Source of the DNA: CAIUGU01 sp040080215
GTDB taxonomy: Bacteria; Pseudomonadota; Gammaproteobacteria; Steroidobacterales; Steroidobacteraceae
Length of the DNA stretch: 64,000 bases
Reading direction: 5' to 3'
Assembly (NCBI GenBank): GCA_040080215.1
Contig: JBEBIT010000009.1
Location: forward strand, 1 to 64,000
Of this stretch, positions 19,211 through 28,504 are shown one piece after another. The notes beneath the pieces are model-generated. The model was not told where the DNA came from. It saw only the letters and a program-made list of their open reading frames with translations, and did not search any database. The position numbers and the translations under genes were made by a program. The first letter of the stretch is position 1. Each line of letters opens with the position of its first letter.

Positions 19211-20608
19211 GTGACCAATCAGCAGGGATTCAAGGGTTCGCGAGTAGCAAACGACTACCGCACTACATCGACCCACGCGGCCGTTCCCAATCCGACGGCC
19301 CTGCACGTCCGCTGGTTGCTCACGGGACTCGCCCTCCCCCTCCTCGGCGGGGCCATCGCCTTTGCATTCTTCCGCTATGGTGAAGCGACTGCTCCGCACC
19401 CAGCCGCGAACCTCGAGATGATCGATACCGCCTCCCTGGCGTTGCCCAAAGTACAGGCACCCGGCACCGGCAAGAACCCTGCGCTCGCCCCCATCGGCGA
19501 CACCGTTGAGTTCGTGGTTCGACGCAACGATACGCTGGATAGGGCCTTCAGGCAGCTGCAGCTCAGCCTTCAGGACCTGGCAGCCATTCGCGACCTGCCT
19601 GGCGTCAAGGAGAGCCTGGACCTCCTCAAACCAGGTGAACTCATTACTTTCGTACACGCGAACGGGCTGGTTCAGGCGCTGACCCGACGCATCAGCGACA
19701 CGCAGACCTTGACCGTTACCCGCCAGGACGACGGCTTTTCGGCCAAGGTGATCGAAACCCCGATTGAAGTCCGCAAGGTGGAAAAGCGCGGGCGGATCGA
19801 TTCGTCCCTGTTTGTAGCCGGGCGGTCGATCGGCGTGAGCTCAGATGTCATCATGCGCCTCGCCAACGACATTTTCGGATGGGACATCGATTTCGCGCTG
19901 GATATACAGCCGGGAGACGAGTTCGGCATCGTCTACGAACAGCGCTTCCGCGAAGGCGAGTATCTCGGTGACGGCAAGATCCTCGCGGCAGAGTTCGTCA
20001 ACAGCGGCCGCGCCTATCGCGCCGTGCGGTTCGAATCCGTCGACGGCGAGGTCTCGGACTACTACACGCCCGCCGGCAACAGCATGCGCAAGCAGTTTCT
20101 GCGGGCACCCGTCGATTTCACGAGGATCAGCTCCAATTTCAATCCTCGCCGCCTGCACCCGATACTGAACACGATCCGGGCCCACAAAGGCGTGGACTAT
20201 GCCGCCCCTACGGGAACCGTCATCAAGGCCGCTGGCGATGGTCGGGTCAGCGTCGCTGGCGTTCAAGGTGGATATGGCAACGTGGTGATCCTCGAACATG
20301 GCGGCGGCGTGACCACCCTCTATGGACACATGTCGGGGTTCGCCAAGGGAATTCGCAGTGGAACGCGCGTCCAGCAAGGCCAGACCATCGGGTTCGTCGG
20401 CAAGACAGGCGCTGCGACGGGGCCGCATCTGCACTACGAATATCGATTGAACGGTTCCTACAAGGACCCGCGCACCGTCCCGTTGCCGGAAGCCCGTCCC
20501 ATCCCGCCGGCTTATCGCGGGGAGTTCGAGTCGTTGACTGGCCGATTGCTGGCCGACCTGGACCGAAGCCACGACGCCGCCGTGACCATCTCTGCACGAG
20601 TGCCTTAA
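19211..20608 (+). CDS. M23-family peptidoglycan DD-metalloendopeptidase (OapA/LysM-like N-terminus), membrane-anchored
   Basis: 465 residues from the GTG at 19211. A transmembrane anchor lies at about residues 33-53, then an OapA/LysM-like segment (VEFVVRRNDTLDRAFRQLQLSLQDLAAI) and a linker. A C-terminal peptidase M23 domain follows, with zinc ligands in HKGVDYAAPTGT (about residue 324) and HLHYEY (about 405). It likely cuts D-Ala-meso-DAP cross-links during growth or division, like MepM. In many gammaproteobacteria this gene lies divergent to tyrS, as here. The start is uncertain because no strong ribosome site is visible. Confidence 0.88.
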   Translation: MTNQQGFKGSRVANDYRTTSTHAAVPNPTALHVRWLLTGLALPLLGGAIAFAFFRYGEATAPHPAANLEMIDTASLALPKVQAPGTGKNPALAPIGDTVEFVVRRNDTLDRAFRQLQLSLQDLAAIRDLPGVKESLDLLKPGELITFVHANGLVQALTRRISDTQTLTVTRQDDGFSAKVIETPIEVRKVEKRGRIDSSLFVAGRSIGVSSDVIMRLANDIFGWDIDFALDIQPGDEFGIVYEQRFREGEYLGDGKILAAEFVNSGRAYRAVRFESVDGEVSDYYTPAGNSMRKQFLRAPVDFTRISSNFNPRRLHPILNTIRAHKGVDYAAPTGTVIKAAGDGRVSVAGVQGGYGNVVILEHGGGVTTLYGHMSGFAKGIRSGTRVQQGQTIGFVGKTGAATGPHLHYEYRLNGSYKDPRTVPLPEARPIPPAYRGEFESLTGRLLADLDRSHDAAVTISARVP

Positions 20609-20733
20609 GCGCGGGCCAGGGCTCCGAGCGCCTAACAAGCGCGGCACGTTCGCTGTAACACAACCGCAGGTCGCTGCGTAGTATTCTCGGATCATCGCCG
20701 CGTCGTCGGCCTGATGATTCCTGTCAACTCCCA

Positions 20734-22812
20734 ATGCCGGACGTGAACCTCAGGGCTCCCGAGTACTACATCAACCGGGAGCTGTCCTTTCTGGACTTCA
20801 ATTCCCGGGTGCTCGCGCAGGCCTGCGATGAGTCGCTGCCGTTGCTTGATCGCGTAAGGTTCCTTTGCATCTCGTGCAGCAACCTCGATGAGTTCTTCGA
20901 GATTCGCGTTGCCGGGCTCAAGCAGCGGCAGGATCTGGGTTCCCTCCAGGGCAGCCTGGACGCCATGACCGTCCCCGAGCAACTGGCGGCCATCCACCGC
21001 AGGGCGACCGCGATGGTCCAGGCCCAGTACGAACTGCTCAACCATACGATCTTCCCCTCGCTCGCGCAAAGTGGAATCCGCTTCTTCAACAACAAGACGT
21101 TCAGCGAGCAGCAGCGCGAGTGGCTGGCGGAGTATTTCTCGAAGGAGGTCGAGCCGGTACTGACCCCGCTCGGACTCGATCCCGCGCGTCCGTTCCCGCG
21201 CATCCAGAACAAGAGCCTGAACTTCATCGTCAGGCTGTCAGGCAAGGATGCGTTCGGACGAGACGCAGAACTCGCCGTCGTCCAGGTACCGCGCTCGCTG
21301 CCCAGAGTCATTCGCCTTCCCGCATCAAGCTCCTCAGGCGGCACGGAAGACTTCGTTTTCCTCTCCGCAGTCATCTCGACGTTCGTGGCGCAGTTGTTCA
21401 ACGGCATGACCGTGGAGGGATGCTGGCAATTCCGCGTTACGCGAAACAGCGACCTGTTCGTTGACGACGAGGAGGTCGACGACCTGCTGCGGGCGATCGA
21501 GGGCGAATTGGCACAGCGTCGGTATGGCGCAGCAGTCCGACTCGAGACTTCGGTCGATTGTCCCGACGACATCACGGCCTTCCTGCTGCGACACTTTGCC
21601 CTTGGAAAATCCGATCTATACCAGGTCAACGGGCCCGTTAACCTGAATCGACTCATGGCCCTGTACGGCCTCGTCGACAGGGCAGACCTCAAGTACACCC
21701 CCTTCACTCCCGGCCTGCCGAAACGGCTCGCTGCAAAGGAGGACATTTTCGCGGTGATGCGCGAGCGCGACCTCCTCCTGCATCATCCGTTCGAATCTTT
21801 CGCGCCCGTCATCGATTTTGTCAGGCAAGCGGGCACAGACCCGGACGTCCTTGCCATCAAGCAGACGTTGTACCGGACCGGACCGGAATCTCCCATCGTG
21901 GATGCGCTGGTCTCGGCGGCCCGCGCAGGAAAGGAAGTGACTGTCATCATCGAATTGATGGCAAGGTTCGACGAGGCCGCCAACATCGGCCTTGCAGCCC
22001 GGCTTCAGGAGGCCGGGGCGCACGTCATGTATGGGGTAGTGGGATTCAAGACCCACGCCAAATTGATCATGGCGGTGCGTCGTGAACGTGGAAAGCTGCG
22101 CCGCTACTGCCACCTCGGGACCGGGAACTACCATCCACAGACGGCGCGAGCCTATACGGACTACGGTTTGTTCACCTGTGACGAAGCGATGGGCGAAGAC
22201 CTGCACGAACTCTTCCTGCAACTCACGAGTCCCACGCGGGTGGCGAGCATGCGCAGGCTGCTGCAATCGCCCTTCACGCTCCATGAGGCCCTGCTGGAAC
22301 GAACACGGCGGGAGATCGAGAATGCGAACGCAGGCCGGCCGGCCCATATCGTCGCGAAGATGAATGCGCTGATCGAGCCGCAGATCATCCAGGCGCTCTA
22401 CCAGGCCTCAAGGGCCGGAGTGCGGATCGACCTGATCGTCCGCGGCATCTGTGCATTGAAGCCGGGCATACCCGGCGTATCCGAGAACATCACCGTGCGC
22501 TCGATCGTCGGGCGGTTCCTTGAGCACTCCCGCGTCTTTTACTTCCACAACGGCGGCGATTCGGAGGTCTACTGCAGCAGTGCGGACTGGATGGAGCGCA
22601 ATTTCTTCCGCCGCATCGAAGTGTGCTTTCCGATCCAGAGGAAGTCGTACCGCGACAGGATCATCGCGGACCTCACCCTCTATCTCAAGGACAACGTCCA
22701 GGCGTGGGTGCTTTCGGCTGAAGGAACCTACTCGCGCGCCACTGCGGGCAACGAACCCCTCGTCAATGCGCAGTCGGAACTCCTGAAGCAGCTCACTGAG
22801 CCCGGAGCCTGA
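20734..22812 (+). CDS. ppk1: Polyphosphate kinase 1
   Basis: 692 residues, the usual PPK1 length. Makes polyphosphate from ATP, reversibly. The N-terminal domain starts YYINRELSFLDFNSRVL; SNLDEFFEIRVAGL and PRIQNKSLNFIV are typical. The catalytic core has IKQTLYRTGPESPIV, the phosphohistidine region FKTHAKLI (His near 440), YCHLGTGNYHPQTA and SADWMERNFFRRIEVCFPI. It converges on ppx with an 11-base gap. Opposed ppk and ppx genes allow opposite transcription of the synthesis and breakdown enzymes. Confidence 0.97.
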   Translation: MPDVNLRAPEYYINRELSFLDFNSRVLAQACDESLPLLDRVRFLCISCSNLDEFFEIRVAGLKQRQDLGSLQGSLDAMTVPEQLAAIHRRATAMVQAQYELLNHTIFPSLAQSGIRFFNNKTFSEQQREWLAEYFSKEVEPVLTPLGLDPARPFPRIQNKSLNFIVRLSGKDAFGRDAELAVVQVPRSLPRVIRLPASSSSGGTEDFVFLSAVISTFVAQLFNGMTVEGCWQFRVTRNSDLFVDDEEVDDLLRAIEGELAQRRYGAAVRLETSVDCPDDITAFLLRHFALGKSDLYQVNGPVNLNRLMALYGLVDRADLKYTPFTPGLPKRLAAKEDIFAVMRERDLLLHHPFESFAPVIDFVRQAGTDPDVLAIKQTLYRTGPESPIVDALVSAARAGKEVTVIIELMARFDEAANIGLAARLQEAGAHVMYGVVGFKTHAKLIMAVRRERGKLRRYCHLGTGNYHPQTARAYTDYGLFTCDEAMGEDLHELFLQLTSPTRVASMRRLLQSPFTLHEALLERTRREIENANAGRPAHIVAKMNALIEPQIIQALYQASRAGVRIDLIVRGICALKPGIPGVSENITVRSIVGRFLEHSRVFYFHNGGDSEVYCSSADWMERNFFRRIEVCFPIQRKSYRDRIIADLTLYLKDNVQAWVLSAEGTYSRATAGNEPLVNAQSELLKQLTEPGA

Positions 22813-22823
22813 GCGTTGCTCGC

Positions 22824-24329
22824 TCAGACCACGCGCAAGCGAAAGCCTGCAGCCTTGAGGTAATCGGCCTCCTGCTCGAGATCCGCGGAAGTGAGCGGAT
22901 GGTCCTCTAGCCAGCGGCGCGGGAACTCGACCTCCAGGGACCTCGCCTTCGCACTCAGCTGGATCGCCGGCAAGGAAACCGGACTGCGTCCCCGATGCAG
23001 CAGGACAGCGAGTCGCAGCAGCACGATCAGGAATTCCGCCTTGATGTGCCAGGGGGGCGACAACTCTTCCAGCATCTGCAGGTGCGGCTTGCGCCTGTGG
23101 GCACCGACAACGCAAGCAAGCAAGCGCTGCTCTTCGCGCGGGAAACCGGGCATGTCTGCATACTCGAGCAGATATGCCCCGTGACGGTGGTAGTGCGTAT
23201 GCGAGATGTCGAGGCCGATCTCGTGGAGCCTTGCGGACCAGCCGAGTACCATCTCCGCGAAGGAATCGTTCAATTCCCAGGCGTCCTGAACCTGCTGCAG
23301 GAACTCGAGGACGGTCGTCTCGACCCTTGCCGCCTGCGCACTGTCCACGTGGTAGCGGGACTCCATCGCACGAACGGTTCGCACCCTGGCATCTTCATCC
23401 GTCAGTCGTCCGAGCAAGTCATAGAGCAGCCCCTCACGCAGCGCGCCATCGGCGATACGCATGCTGCGCAATTCAAGCATCGAGAAGATCTCGGCGAGGA
23501 TCGCGATTCCGCCCGGAAACACGGGCAGACGTTCTTCGTTCAGGCCGGGAAGCCGCAATCGCTCCAGTGCGCCTGCCTTCAAGGCGACTTCGATCAGGGC
23601 CTCGATATCGTCGGAACTGATCGACGACCCTGCGCCACCGCGGGCCGCGACGATATCTCCGACGGCCCGGATCGTTCCGGAGGTCCCGACTGCATGGTCC
23701 CAGTTCGACCCCCCAAAGGCCGCTTGAAGGGGCTCGAGTTCAACGCGAGCCGCAAGGCGGGCGCGTTTCATGCGCTTCTCCGAAATCTCGCCGCCTTCAA
23801 AGTAACGCGCGCTCATGCTGACGCAGCCCATGTGGAGGCTCGCCAACTGGCGCGTCTGCAATCCCTCGCCGATGATCAATTCGGTGCTGCCACCGCCGAT
23901 ATCGGCAACCAGGCGTCGCCCGGGTTCGCTCGGCATCGTATGACCGACCCCGAGGTAGATGAGTCGCGCCTCCTCGACGCCTGCAATGATCTCGATGGGA
24001 TGGCCCAGGGCGCTCGCGGCGCGGTCGAGGAAAGCGCCTTTCCTCCGTGCCTGCCTGAGCGTGTTGGTGCCCACGACGCGGACGCTTTCCGCCTTCATGT
24101 CCTTCAGGCGCTGGCCGAAACGGTCCAGGCATTCGAGGGCGCGCTCCACTGCGCTGCGGTCCAGCCGTCCCTGCTCATCGAGTCCGGCCGCAAGCCGCAC
24201 CATCTCCCGGATCCGGTCAAGGATGATCAGCTGGCCATGCGAATACCGCGCAACCACCATATGGAAACTGTTCGACCCGAGGTCGACTGCGGCAATGACG
24301 TCTGGGATACGGGCGGACGATCGCGGCAT
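22824..24329 (-). CDS. ppx: Exopolyphosphatase (Ppx/GppA family)
   Basis: 501 residues. Releases phosphate from the ends of polyphosphate; GppA members also hydrolyse pppGpp. The N-terminal actin-like fold shows AAVDLGSNSFHMVVARY, VRVVGTNTLRQARRK, EEARLIYLGV and DIGGGSTELIIGEG. The C-terminal half is an HD-type helical domain (ARLHEIGLDISHTHYHRHGAYLLEYADMPGFPREEQRLLA). The long C-terminus and the ppk1 neighbour favour Ppx over GppA. Confidence 0.93.
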   Translation of the reverse strand: MPRSSARIPDVIAAVDLGSNSFHMVVARYSHGQLIILDRIREMVRLAAGLDEQGRLDRSAVERALECLDRFGQRLKDMKAESVRVVGTNTLRQARRKGAFLDRAASALGHPIEIIAGVEEARLIYLGVGHTMPSEPGRRLVADIGGGSTELIIGEGLQTRQLASLHMGCVSMSARYFEGGEISEKRMKRARLAARVELEPLQAAFGGSNWDHAVGTSGTIRAVGDIVAARGGAGSSISSDDIEALIEVALKAGALERLRLPGLNEERLPVFPGGIAILAEIFSMLELRSMRIADGALREGLLYDLLGRLTDEDARVRTVRAMESRYHVDSAQAARVETTVLEFLQQVQDAWELNDSFAEMVLGWSARLHEIGLDISHTHYHRHGAYLLEYADMPGFPREEQRLLACVVGAHRRKPHLQMLEELSPPWHIKAEFLIVLLRLAVLLHRGRSPVSLPAIQLSAKARSLEVEFPRRWLEDHPLTSADLEQEADYLKAAGFRLRVV

Positions 24330-24439
24330 GGGAGGCGAGTCTTCGCAGGCTTACTGCGCAGGTACCAGGATACGGTACGGAAAGCCCGGCGGGAGACAAT
24401 TCCCGGGCGCCTCCCGATTCAGCGAAGGCATCAAGCTCT

Positions 24440-24823
24440 TTACATCGAAAACGAAGAGCCGCAGCCGCAGGTAGTGGTCGCGTTTGGATTGCGGATCACG
24501 AATTGGGCCCCTTCCAGGTCTTCGCGGTAGTCGATCTCCGCGCCCATCAGATACTGGACACTCATCGGGTCGACAATCAGCTGGACGCCCTGGTTTTCTA
24601 TGGAGGTATCGCCTTCCTCCACGTTCTCGTCGAACGTGAACCCGTACTGGAACCCGGAGCACCCGCCACCCGTGACAAACACGCGCAGCTTGAGCGCCGG
24701 ATTGGCTTCCTCGCGAATCAATTCGGCGACCTTGGAAGCGGCCGCATCGGTAAAGAGCAACGCGGCCGGTATGCCTTGCATGCCCGGGGTTGAACTGGAG
24801 GGAGTTTGCATTTCGGATGACAT
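24440..24823 (-). CDS. erpA: Iron-sulfur cluster insertion protein ErpA
   Basis: 127 residues. An A-type carrier that delivers Fe-S clusters to apo-enzymes, including those of isoprenoid synthesis. The three ligand cysteines are present: Cys55 in GGGCSGFQYGF, and Cys119/Cys121 in the C-terminal TTTCGCGSSFSM. An acidic loop (DENVEEGDTSIE) is family-typical. An N-terminal extension of about 20 residues precedes the core. It lies downstream of the bactofilin gene on the same strand, 83 bases away. Confidence 0.95.
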   Translation of the reverse strand: MSSEMQTPSSSTPGMQGIPAALLFTDAAASKVAELIREEANPALKLRVFVTGGGCSGFQYGFTFDENVEEGDTSIENQGVQLIVDPMSVQYLMGAEIDYREDLEGAQFVIRNPNATTTCGCGSSFSM

Positions 24824-24906
24824 CGTAGAGGGATCTTGGGGCCAGAACGGCCGGAACTCAAGCTTGGGCGGAACGATGACCTCCCAACTACCCGTTCCAG
24901 GCCCTG

Positions 24907-25368
24907 TTAAGTGGCTAACCCCTTCTTGGAAGAGCCCTTTTCGCCGGAAGCCTTGGGGGCTGCTGCCTGAACGGACGCGGCGGTTGCCGCTGCCTCCCCC
25001 TTTCTGGGCTCGTGGATCAGCTTGCCGTTGATGGCCGCGCCCATCGCCATCTCGATCAGACCGTAGTAGACGTTGCCGGACACCCGCGCATGCGCGCCGA
25101 GTTCGACCCTGCCATTGGCCAGGATATCTCCCTTCACGACCCCATTCAGGACGACGTTCGGTACCGCGACGGATCCCTCGATGACGCCGGCATCGCTCAC
25201 GCTCAATGTCGAGCTGGATGTCGGCGGCGCGTCCACATTGCCCTTGATGTGGCCGTCAACGTGCAACCCGCCCGAAAAGTGGACGTCGCCAATGATGCGC
25301 GTCCCCGCGCCCACCAACGTGTCGATCCGGTTCGGCCCAGTGGCCGCCGGCTTCTTCCGCTTGAACAT
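24907..25368 (-). CDS. Bactofilin family cytoskeletal protein
   Basis: 153 residues. The start MFKRKKP was chosen because it is the usual bactofilin beginning and lies two bases past the upstream stop. The core (about 18-120) is a run of beta-helix rungs with the GxxxxGDVHFSGGLHVDGHIKGNV pattern (SVSDAGVIEGSVAVPNVVLNGVVKGDILANGRVELGAHARVSGNVYYG). It ends with an Ala/Lys-rich tail. Bactofilins polymerise without nucleotide and scaffold envelope enzymes. In gammaproteobacteria the gene is commonly paired with the DUF6776-type gene, as here. Confidence 0.92.
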   Translation of the reverse strand: MFKRKKPAATGPNRIDTLVGAGTRIIGDVHFSGGLHVDGHIKGNVDAPPTSSSTLSVSDAGVIEGSVAVPNVVLNGVVKGDILANGRVELGAHARVSGNVYYGLIEMAMGAAINGKLIHEPRKGEAAATAASVQAAAPKASGEKGSSKKGLAT

Positions 25369-25370
25369 TG

Positions 25371-26111
25371 CTAACCCGTCGCCCGTACTTGCCATGGAAA
25401 AGCCTGCCGTACCGTCGCCTGGCGACCGGAGCGCACCTCGACATTGATGGCCAGCGGCTCGAACCCTTCCGGCAGCATGACATCCTGCTCGATATTCTGG
25501 AAATACCTGAATGAAAACGGCAGCCGCCCACCGTCATCCGCACTCCCGCCGATCTCCGGGAGCGCAAGCGTCCTGGGGCTCGCATCGAGGGCGCCTTCAA
25601 TATCGATGCCGACGGAACCGGCAATGAGCGCGTCCTGGCGCATCGCCTGGACCAGGACAACGCGCAGCCGGAAATGCCGCTCGGTCCCGCCCGGCAGGAT
25701 CTCGAGGCGCTGGATGCGCAAGCCGCCGATGCCATCTGCCGGGGCGATGATGCCCCGGTAGAACGTCAGCTCCTCGCTCTGCCGCAGCACCTGCGCCTGC
25801 AACTCACCCAAGGTGCGCTCGACATCCGCATACGACTGCCGGTCAACATCCCGGGTCGTGTCGACTGCCGTGATCTGGCCGCGCAGATCGTCGTTCTCGC
25901 GCTCGAGCGATTCCACCTTCGACTGCAGTCCCCGCCTTTCCATGACGGTTGCAAGCTGATTGTGCCCGGCGTTGTAACGACCCCATTCATACATGCCGTA
26001 AAGAACCAGCGCGCCAAGGACCAGGCCGCCGCCGCCCAGCAGACCCCTGCGCCAGGGCGCATGTCGCCGGATCACCAGCTGACCGGTACGTAACGGCTCG
26101 AACTCTGCCAT
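25371..26111 (-). CDS. DUF6776 family membrane protein
   Basis: 246 residues. One transmembrane helix (LLGGGGLVLGALVLYGMYEWG, about 24-45) is followed by a coiled coil (ERRGLQSKVESLERENDDLRGQITAVDTTRDVDRQSYADVERTLGELQAQVLRQSEELTFYRGI). A beta-rich periplasmic domain then holds RIQRLEILPGGTERHFRLRVVLVQ and PFSFRYFQNIEQDVMLPEGFEP. It probably works with bactofilin at the envelope, but its function is not known. It is directly upstream of, and likely cotranscribed with, the bactofilin gene. Confidence 0.85.
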   Translation of the reverse strand: MAEFEPLRTGQLVIRRHAPWRRGLLGGGGLVLGALVLYGMYEWGRYNAGHNQLATVMERRGLQSKVESLERENDDLRGQITAVDTTRDVDRQSYADVERTLGELQAQVLRQSEELTFYRGIIAPADGIGGLRIQRLEILPGGTERHFRLRVVLVQAMRQDALIAGSVGIDIEGALDASPRTLALPEIGGSADDGGRLPFSFRYFQNIEQDVMLPEGFEPLAINVEVRSGRQATVRQAFPWQVRATG

Positions 26112-26307
26112 ACCGTCCTACTCGCTAGGCTCAGACTGAACATGGGACCGGGGCCAGGAAGATCCGCTGCATCATCCTGACGGCAAGGCCACCCGGACAG
26201 GCTCCCGTAACCCGTTGGGTCCGCTGCAGTGTACTTAGCGACGGAGCAACTGGGCTACAATTTCAAGAACGTCGCCGGCTGCCGACAATAACCCTTAGGC
26301 GCTCTTC

Positions 26308-26724
26308 ATGCTGTGGCTCAAGGCCTTTCACATCGTTTTTGTCGTGACGTGGTTCGCAGGACTCTTCTACCTGCCTCGACTGTTCGTATATCACGCCACA
26401 GCCACCGATCCCGTCGGCATCGAGCGATTCAAGATCATGGAAAGGCGCTTGCTTGCGATCATGACGATCGGCGGCACGCTGGCAGCGATCTTCGGGCTCT
26501 CCATGATCGCGATGAGCCCGGGCTTCCTCGGAATCGGCTGGCTGAGACTCAAGCTGGTGCTCGTTGCAGCGCTCGTGGGTTACCACGTCTGGTGCAGCCG
26601 TCTGGTTGCAGCGTTTCGTGCCGACGAGAACCGCCACACGGAACGCTGGTATCGCCTGTTCAATGAAGCACCGAGCCTGCTCTTGATCGCAATCGTCGTG
26701 CTCGCGGTCGTCAAGCCGTTCTGA
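26308..26724 (+). CDS. hemJ: Protoporphyrinogen IX oxidase HemJ
   Basis: 138 residues with four membrane helices. Oxidises protoporphyrinogen to protoporphyrin in haem synthesis. Family hallmarks are the N-terminal LWLKAFHIVFVVTWFAGLFYLPRLFVYHA (a conserved His), MERRLLAIMTIGG, the conserved segment GWLRLKLVLVAALVGYHVWCSRLVAAF and the final RWYRLFNEAPSLLLIAIVVLAVVKPF. It converges with rppH. Confidence 0.92.
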   Translation: MLWLKAFHIVFVVTWFAGLFYLPRLFVYHATATDPVGIERFKIMERRLLAIMTIGGTLAAIFGLSMIAMSPGFLGIGWLRLKLVLVAALVGYHVWCSRLVAAFRADENRHTERWYRLFNEAPSLLLIAIVVLAVVKPF

Positions 26725-26770
26725 CGCAGCGACTGCGAACGGGCTCGGGACGGGCTTTTCCAGCCCGCCG

Positions 26771-27343
26771 TTATTCGGATTCCAGGACGCCCTCGCGACG
26801 ACGTGCAAGATTCCTGAGCGTCTTCTCCTCTTCCCACCATTCGGGCAGGGGCGGAGGCCCGCCTGCAAACGCACGACGACCGAGTTCGTCAAGCGCCCGC
26901 GCATAGACGGCTCGCTTGAAGTAGATCACTTCACGGACAGGCGCCCAGTAATCGACCCAGCGCCAGCTCTCGAATTCAGGCGTTGCTGTCGTGTCGAAGC
27001 GGAACCGGTCTTCTTCGCCAGTCAATTCGAGCATGAACCAGCGCTGCTTCTGGCCAATGCACGTCTGTTTGGCGTTACGCCGCAGGTATTGAGCTGGCAG
27101 CCGGTAACGAAGCCAGCCGCTGGTCGACGCAATGACCCGGACATCGCCACGGTCCAGGCCGACCTCCTCCTTGAGTTCGCGGAACATGCCCTCTTCCGGA
27201 TCCTCGTCCCGGCCGATGCCTCCCTGCGGAAACTGCCAGCCACGACCCCCGGTGCGACCGCCCAAGAAGACTTCTCCCTTGCCACGGACCAGCACGATCC
27301 CGACATTGGCCCGAAAGCCCGAAGCATCGATGAAGTCCGTCAT
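26771..27343 (-). CDS. rppH: RNA pyrophosphohydrolase (Nudix)
   Basis: 190 residues from MTDFIDASGFRANVGIVL, the standard RppH beginning; upstream in-frame codons are ignored. Removes pyrophosphate from the 5' end of mRNA to start decay. The Nudix box spans residues 41-63 (GGIGRDEDPEEGMFRELKEEVGL). GRGWQFPQGG, GWLRYRLP and GQKQRWFMLEL are also conserved. It follows the iron ABC transporter genes in the same direction. In many relatives rppH is next to ptsP, which is not seen here. Confidence 0.94.
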   Translation of the reverse strand: MTDFIDASGFRANVGIVLVRGKGEVFLGGRTGGRGWQFPQGGIGRDEDPEEGMFRELKEEVGLDRGDVRVIASTSGWLRYRLPAQYLRRNAKQTCIGQKQRWFMLELTGEEDRFRFDTTATPEFESWRWVDYWAPVREVIYFKRAVYARALDELGRRAFAGGPPPLPEWWEEEKTLRNLARRREGVLESE

Positions 27344-27460
27344 GGAGTCGTCCTGCAGTTCCCTATGCGAGCGATTTTTCCACATTCGGCGACGGGTAAC
27401 CATGCCGCAGTCGGGCTAAACGCAGGAGAGGGGGCGCACCCTCAAAGAAACGGCGGGTAG

Positions 27461-28504
27461 TCAGCGTAACCGGGGAAACGCGACGATGTGATCAAGCTCG
27501 ATCCGCACGCCGATGCGGTCACCCAGGCTGTGGTTGAAGTGGCTCGGCACGAGCGACAGCAAGGTAGCGCCCGTCGGCAGGCTCAGCGTGTACAGGAAAT
27601 CGGCGCCGCGGAAGGCCTTCTGCACGATCTCGAGCGCCAACGGACTCGCTTCGTCGTAGAGGACGTCGTCCGGCCGCAGCAGCAGGTCGATCTGGCTGCC
27701 GGCGCCAAAGGCCGGAGGCACATCGCCCGAGAGCACACCCAATTCCGTCGACACAGCACCCTGGGAGACCACCTCACCGGGGAGGAAGGCACCTTGGCCG
27801 ATGAAATCCGCCACGAAGCGCGTTGCCGGACGGTGATACAGCTCGTACGGCGCATCCCACTGCTCCAGGCGGCCGTTCTGCATCACACCTACCAGGTCGG
27901 CCATGGCGAAGGCCTCGTTCTGGTCGTGGGTCACGAGCAGAGCCGTCGCGTTGACCCGCTTCAGGATCTCGCGCACCTCGAAGCTCAGCCGTCCCCGCAG
28001 GTCGATGTCGAGATTGGAGAACGGCTCGTCCAGCAGGACCAGGTCGGGCTGGGGGGCCAGCGCACGAGCAAGTGCAACCCGTTGCTGCTGGCCGCCCGAA
28101 ATCTCGTGGGGATAGCGCGCGCGACAGTCTTCGAGACCGACGATCGCCAGCATGTCGAGCGCGCGCCGCTCGCGCACGTTGCGCGATTGCCCATGCAGCC
28201 CGAAGCCGACGTTATCCAGCACGGTCAGGTGCGGGAACAACGCATAGTCCTGGAACACCATGCCGATATTGCGCGTGGCAGGTGGAGCGGTGATTCCGCG
28301 GCTGGACAGCAGGCGGCCGCGGGCATGGATCTCGCCCGCATCGACCGGCTCGAAGCCGGCGACACAGCGCAGGGCCGTGGTCTTGCCACAGCCGCTCGGG
28401 CCGAGCAGGCAGCCGATCGCGCCTTGGGGCAACGACAGGTCAAGGCCCGACACGGCCACCGTCTGTCCGAAGCGCCGTTCCACGCCCTGCATCTCAAGCC
28501 ACAT
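27461..28504 (-). CDS. Iron(III)-type ABC transporter ATP-binding protein
   Basis: 347 residues. Walker A GPSGCGKTT (about residue 35), Q-loop NIGMVFQDYALFPHLTV, signature EISGGQQQRVALARALA, Walker B LVLLDEPFSNLD and H-loop VTHDQNEA are intact. A TOBE-like C-terminal regulatory domain (LLLRPDDVLYDE ...) follows. Architecture and partners match FbpC of periplasmic ferric iron importers. The start overlaps the permease gene end by 11 bases. Substrate assignment rests on the binding protein next door. Confidence 0.88.
   Translation of the reverse strand: MWLEMQGVERRFGQTVAVSGLDLSLPQGAIGCLLGPSGCGKTTALRCVAGFEPVDAGEIHARGRLLSSRGITAPPATRNIGMVFQDYALFPHLTVLDNVGFGLHGQSRNVRERRALDMLAIVGLEDCRARYPHEISGGQQQRVALARALAPQPDLVLLDEPFSNLDIDLRGRLSFEVREILKRVNATALLVTHDQNEAFAMADLVGVMQNGRLEQWDAPYELYHRPATRFVADFIGQGAFLPGEVVSQGAVSTELGVLSGDVPPAFGAGSQIDLLLRPDDVLYDEASPLALEIVQKAFRGADFLYTLSLPTGATLLSLVPSHFNHSLGDRIGVRIELDHIVAFPRLR

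Noticed and set aside
22995..24530. 511-codon plus-strand frame opposite ppx
   Set aside because: Antisense to a well-recognised exopolyphosphatase; no domain in the plus frame.
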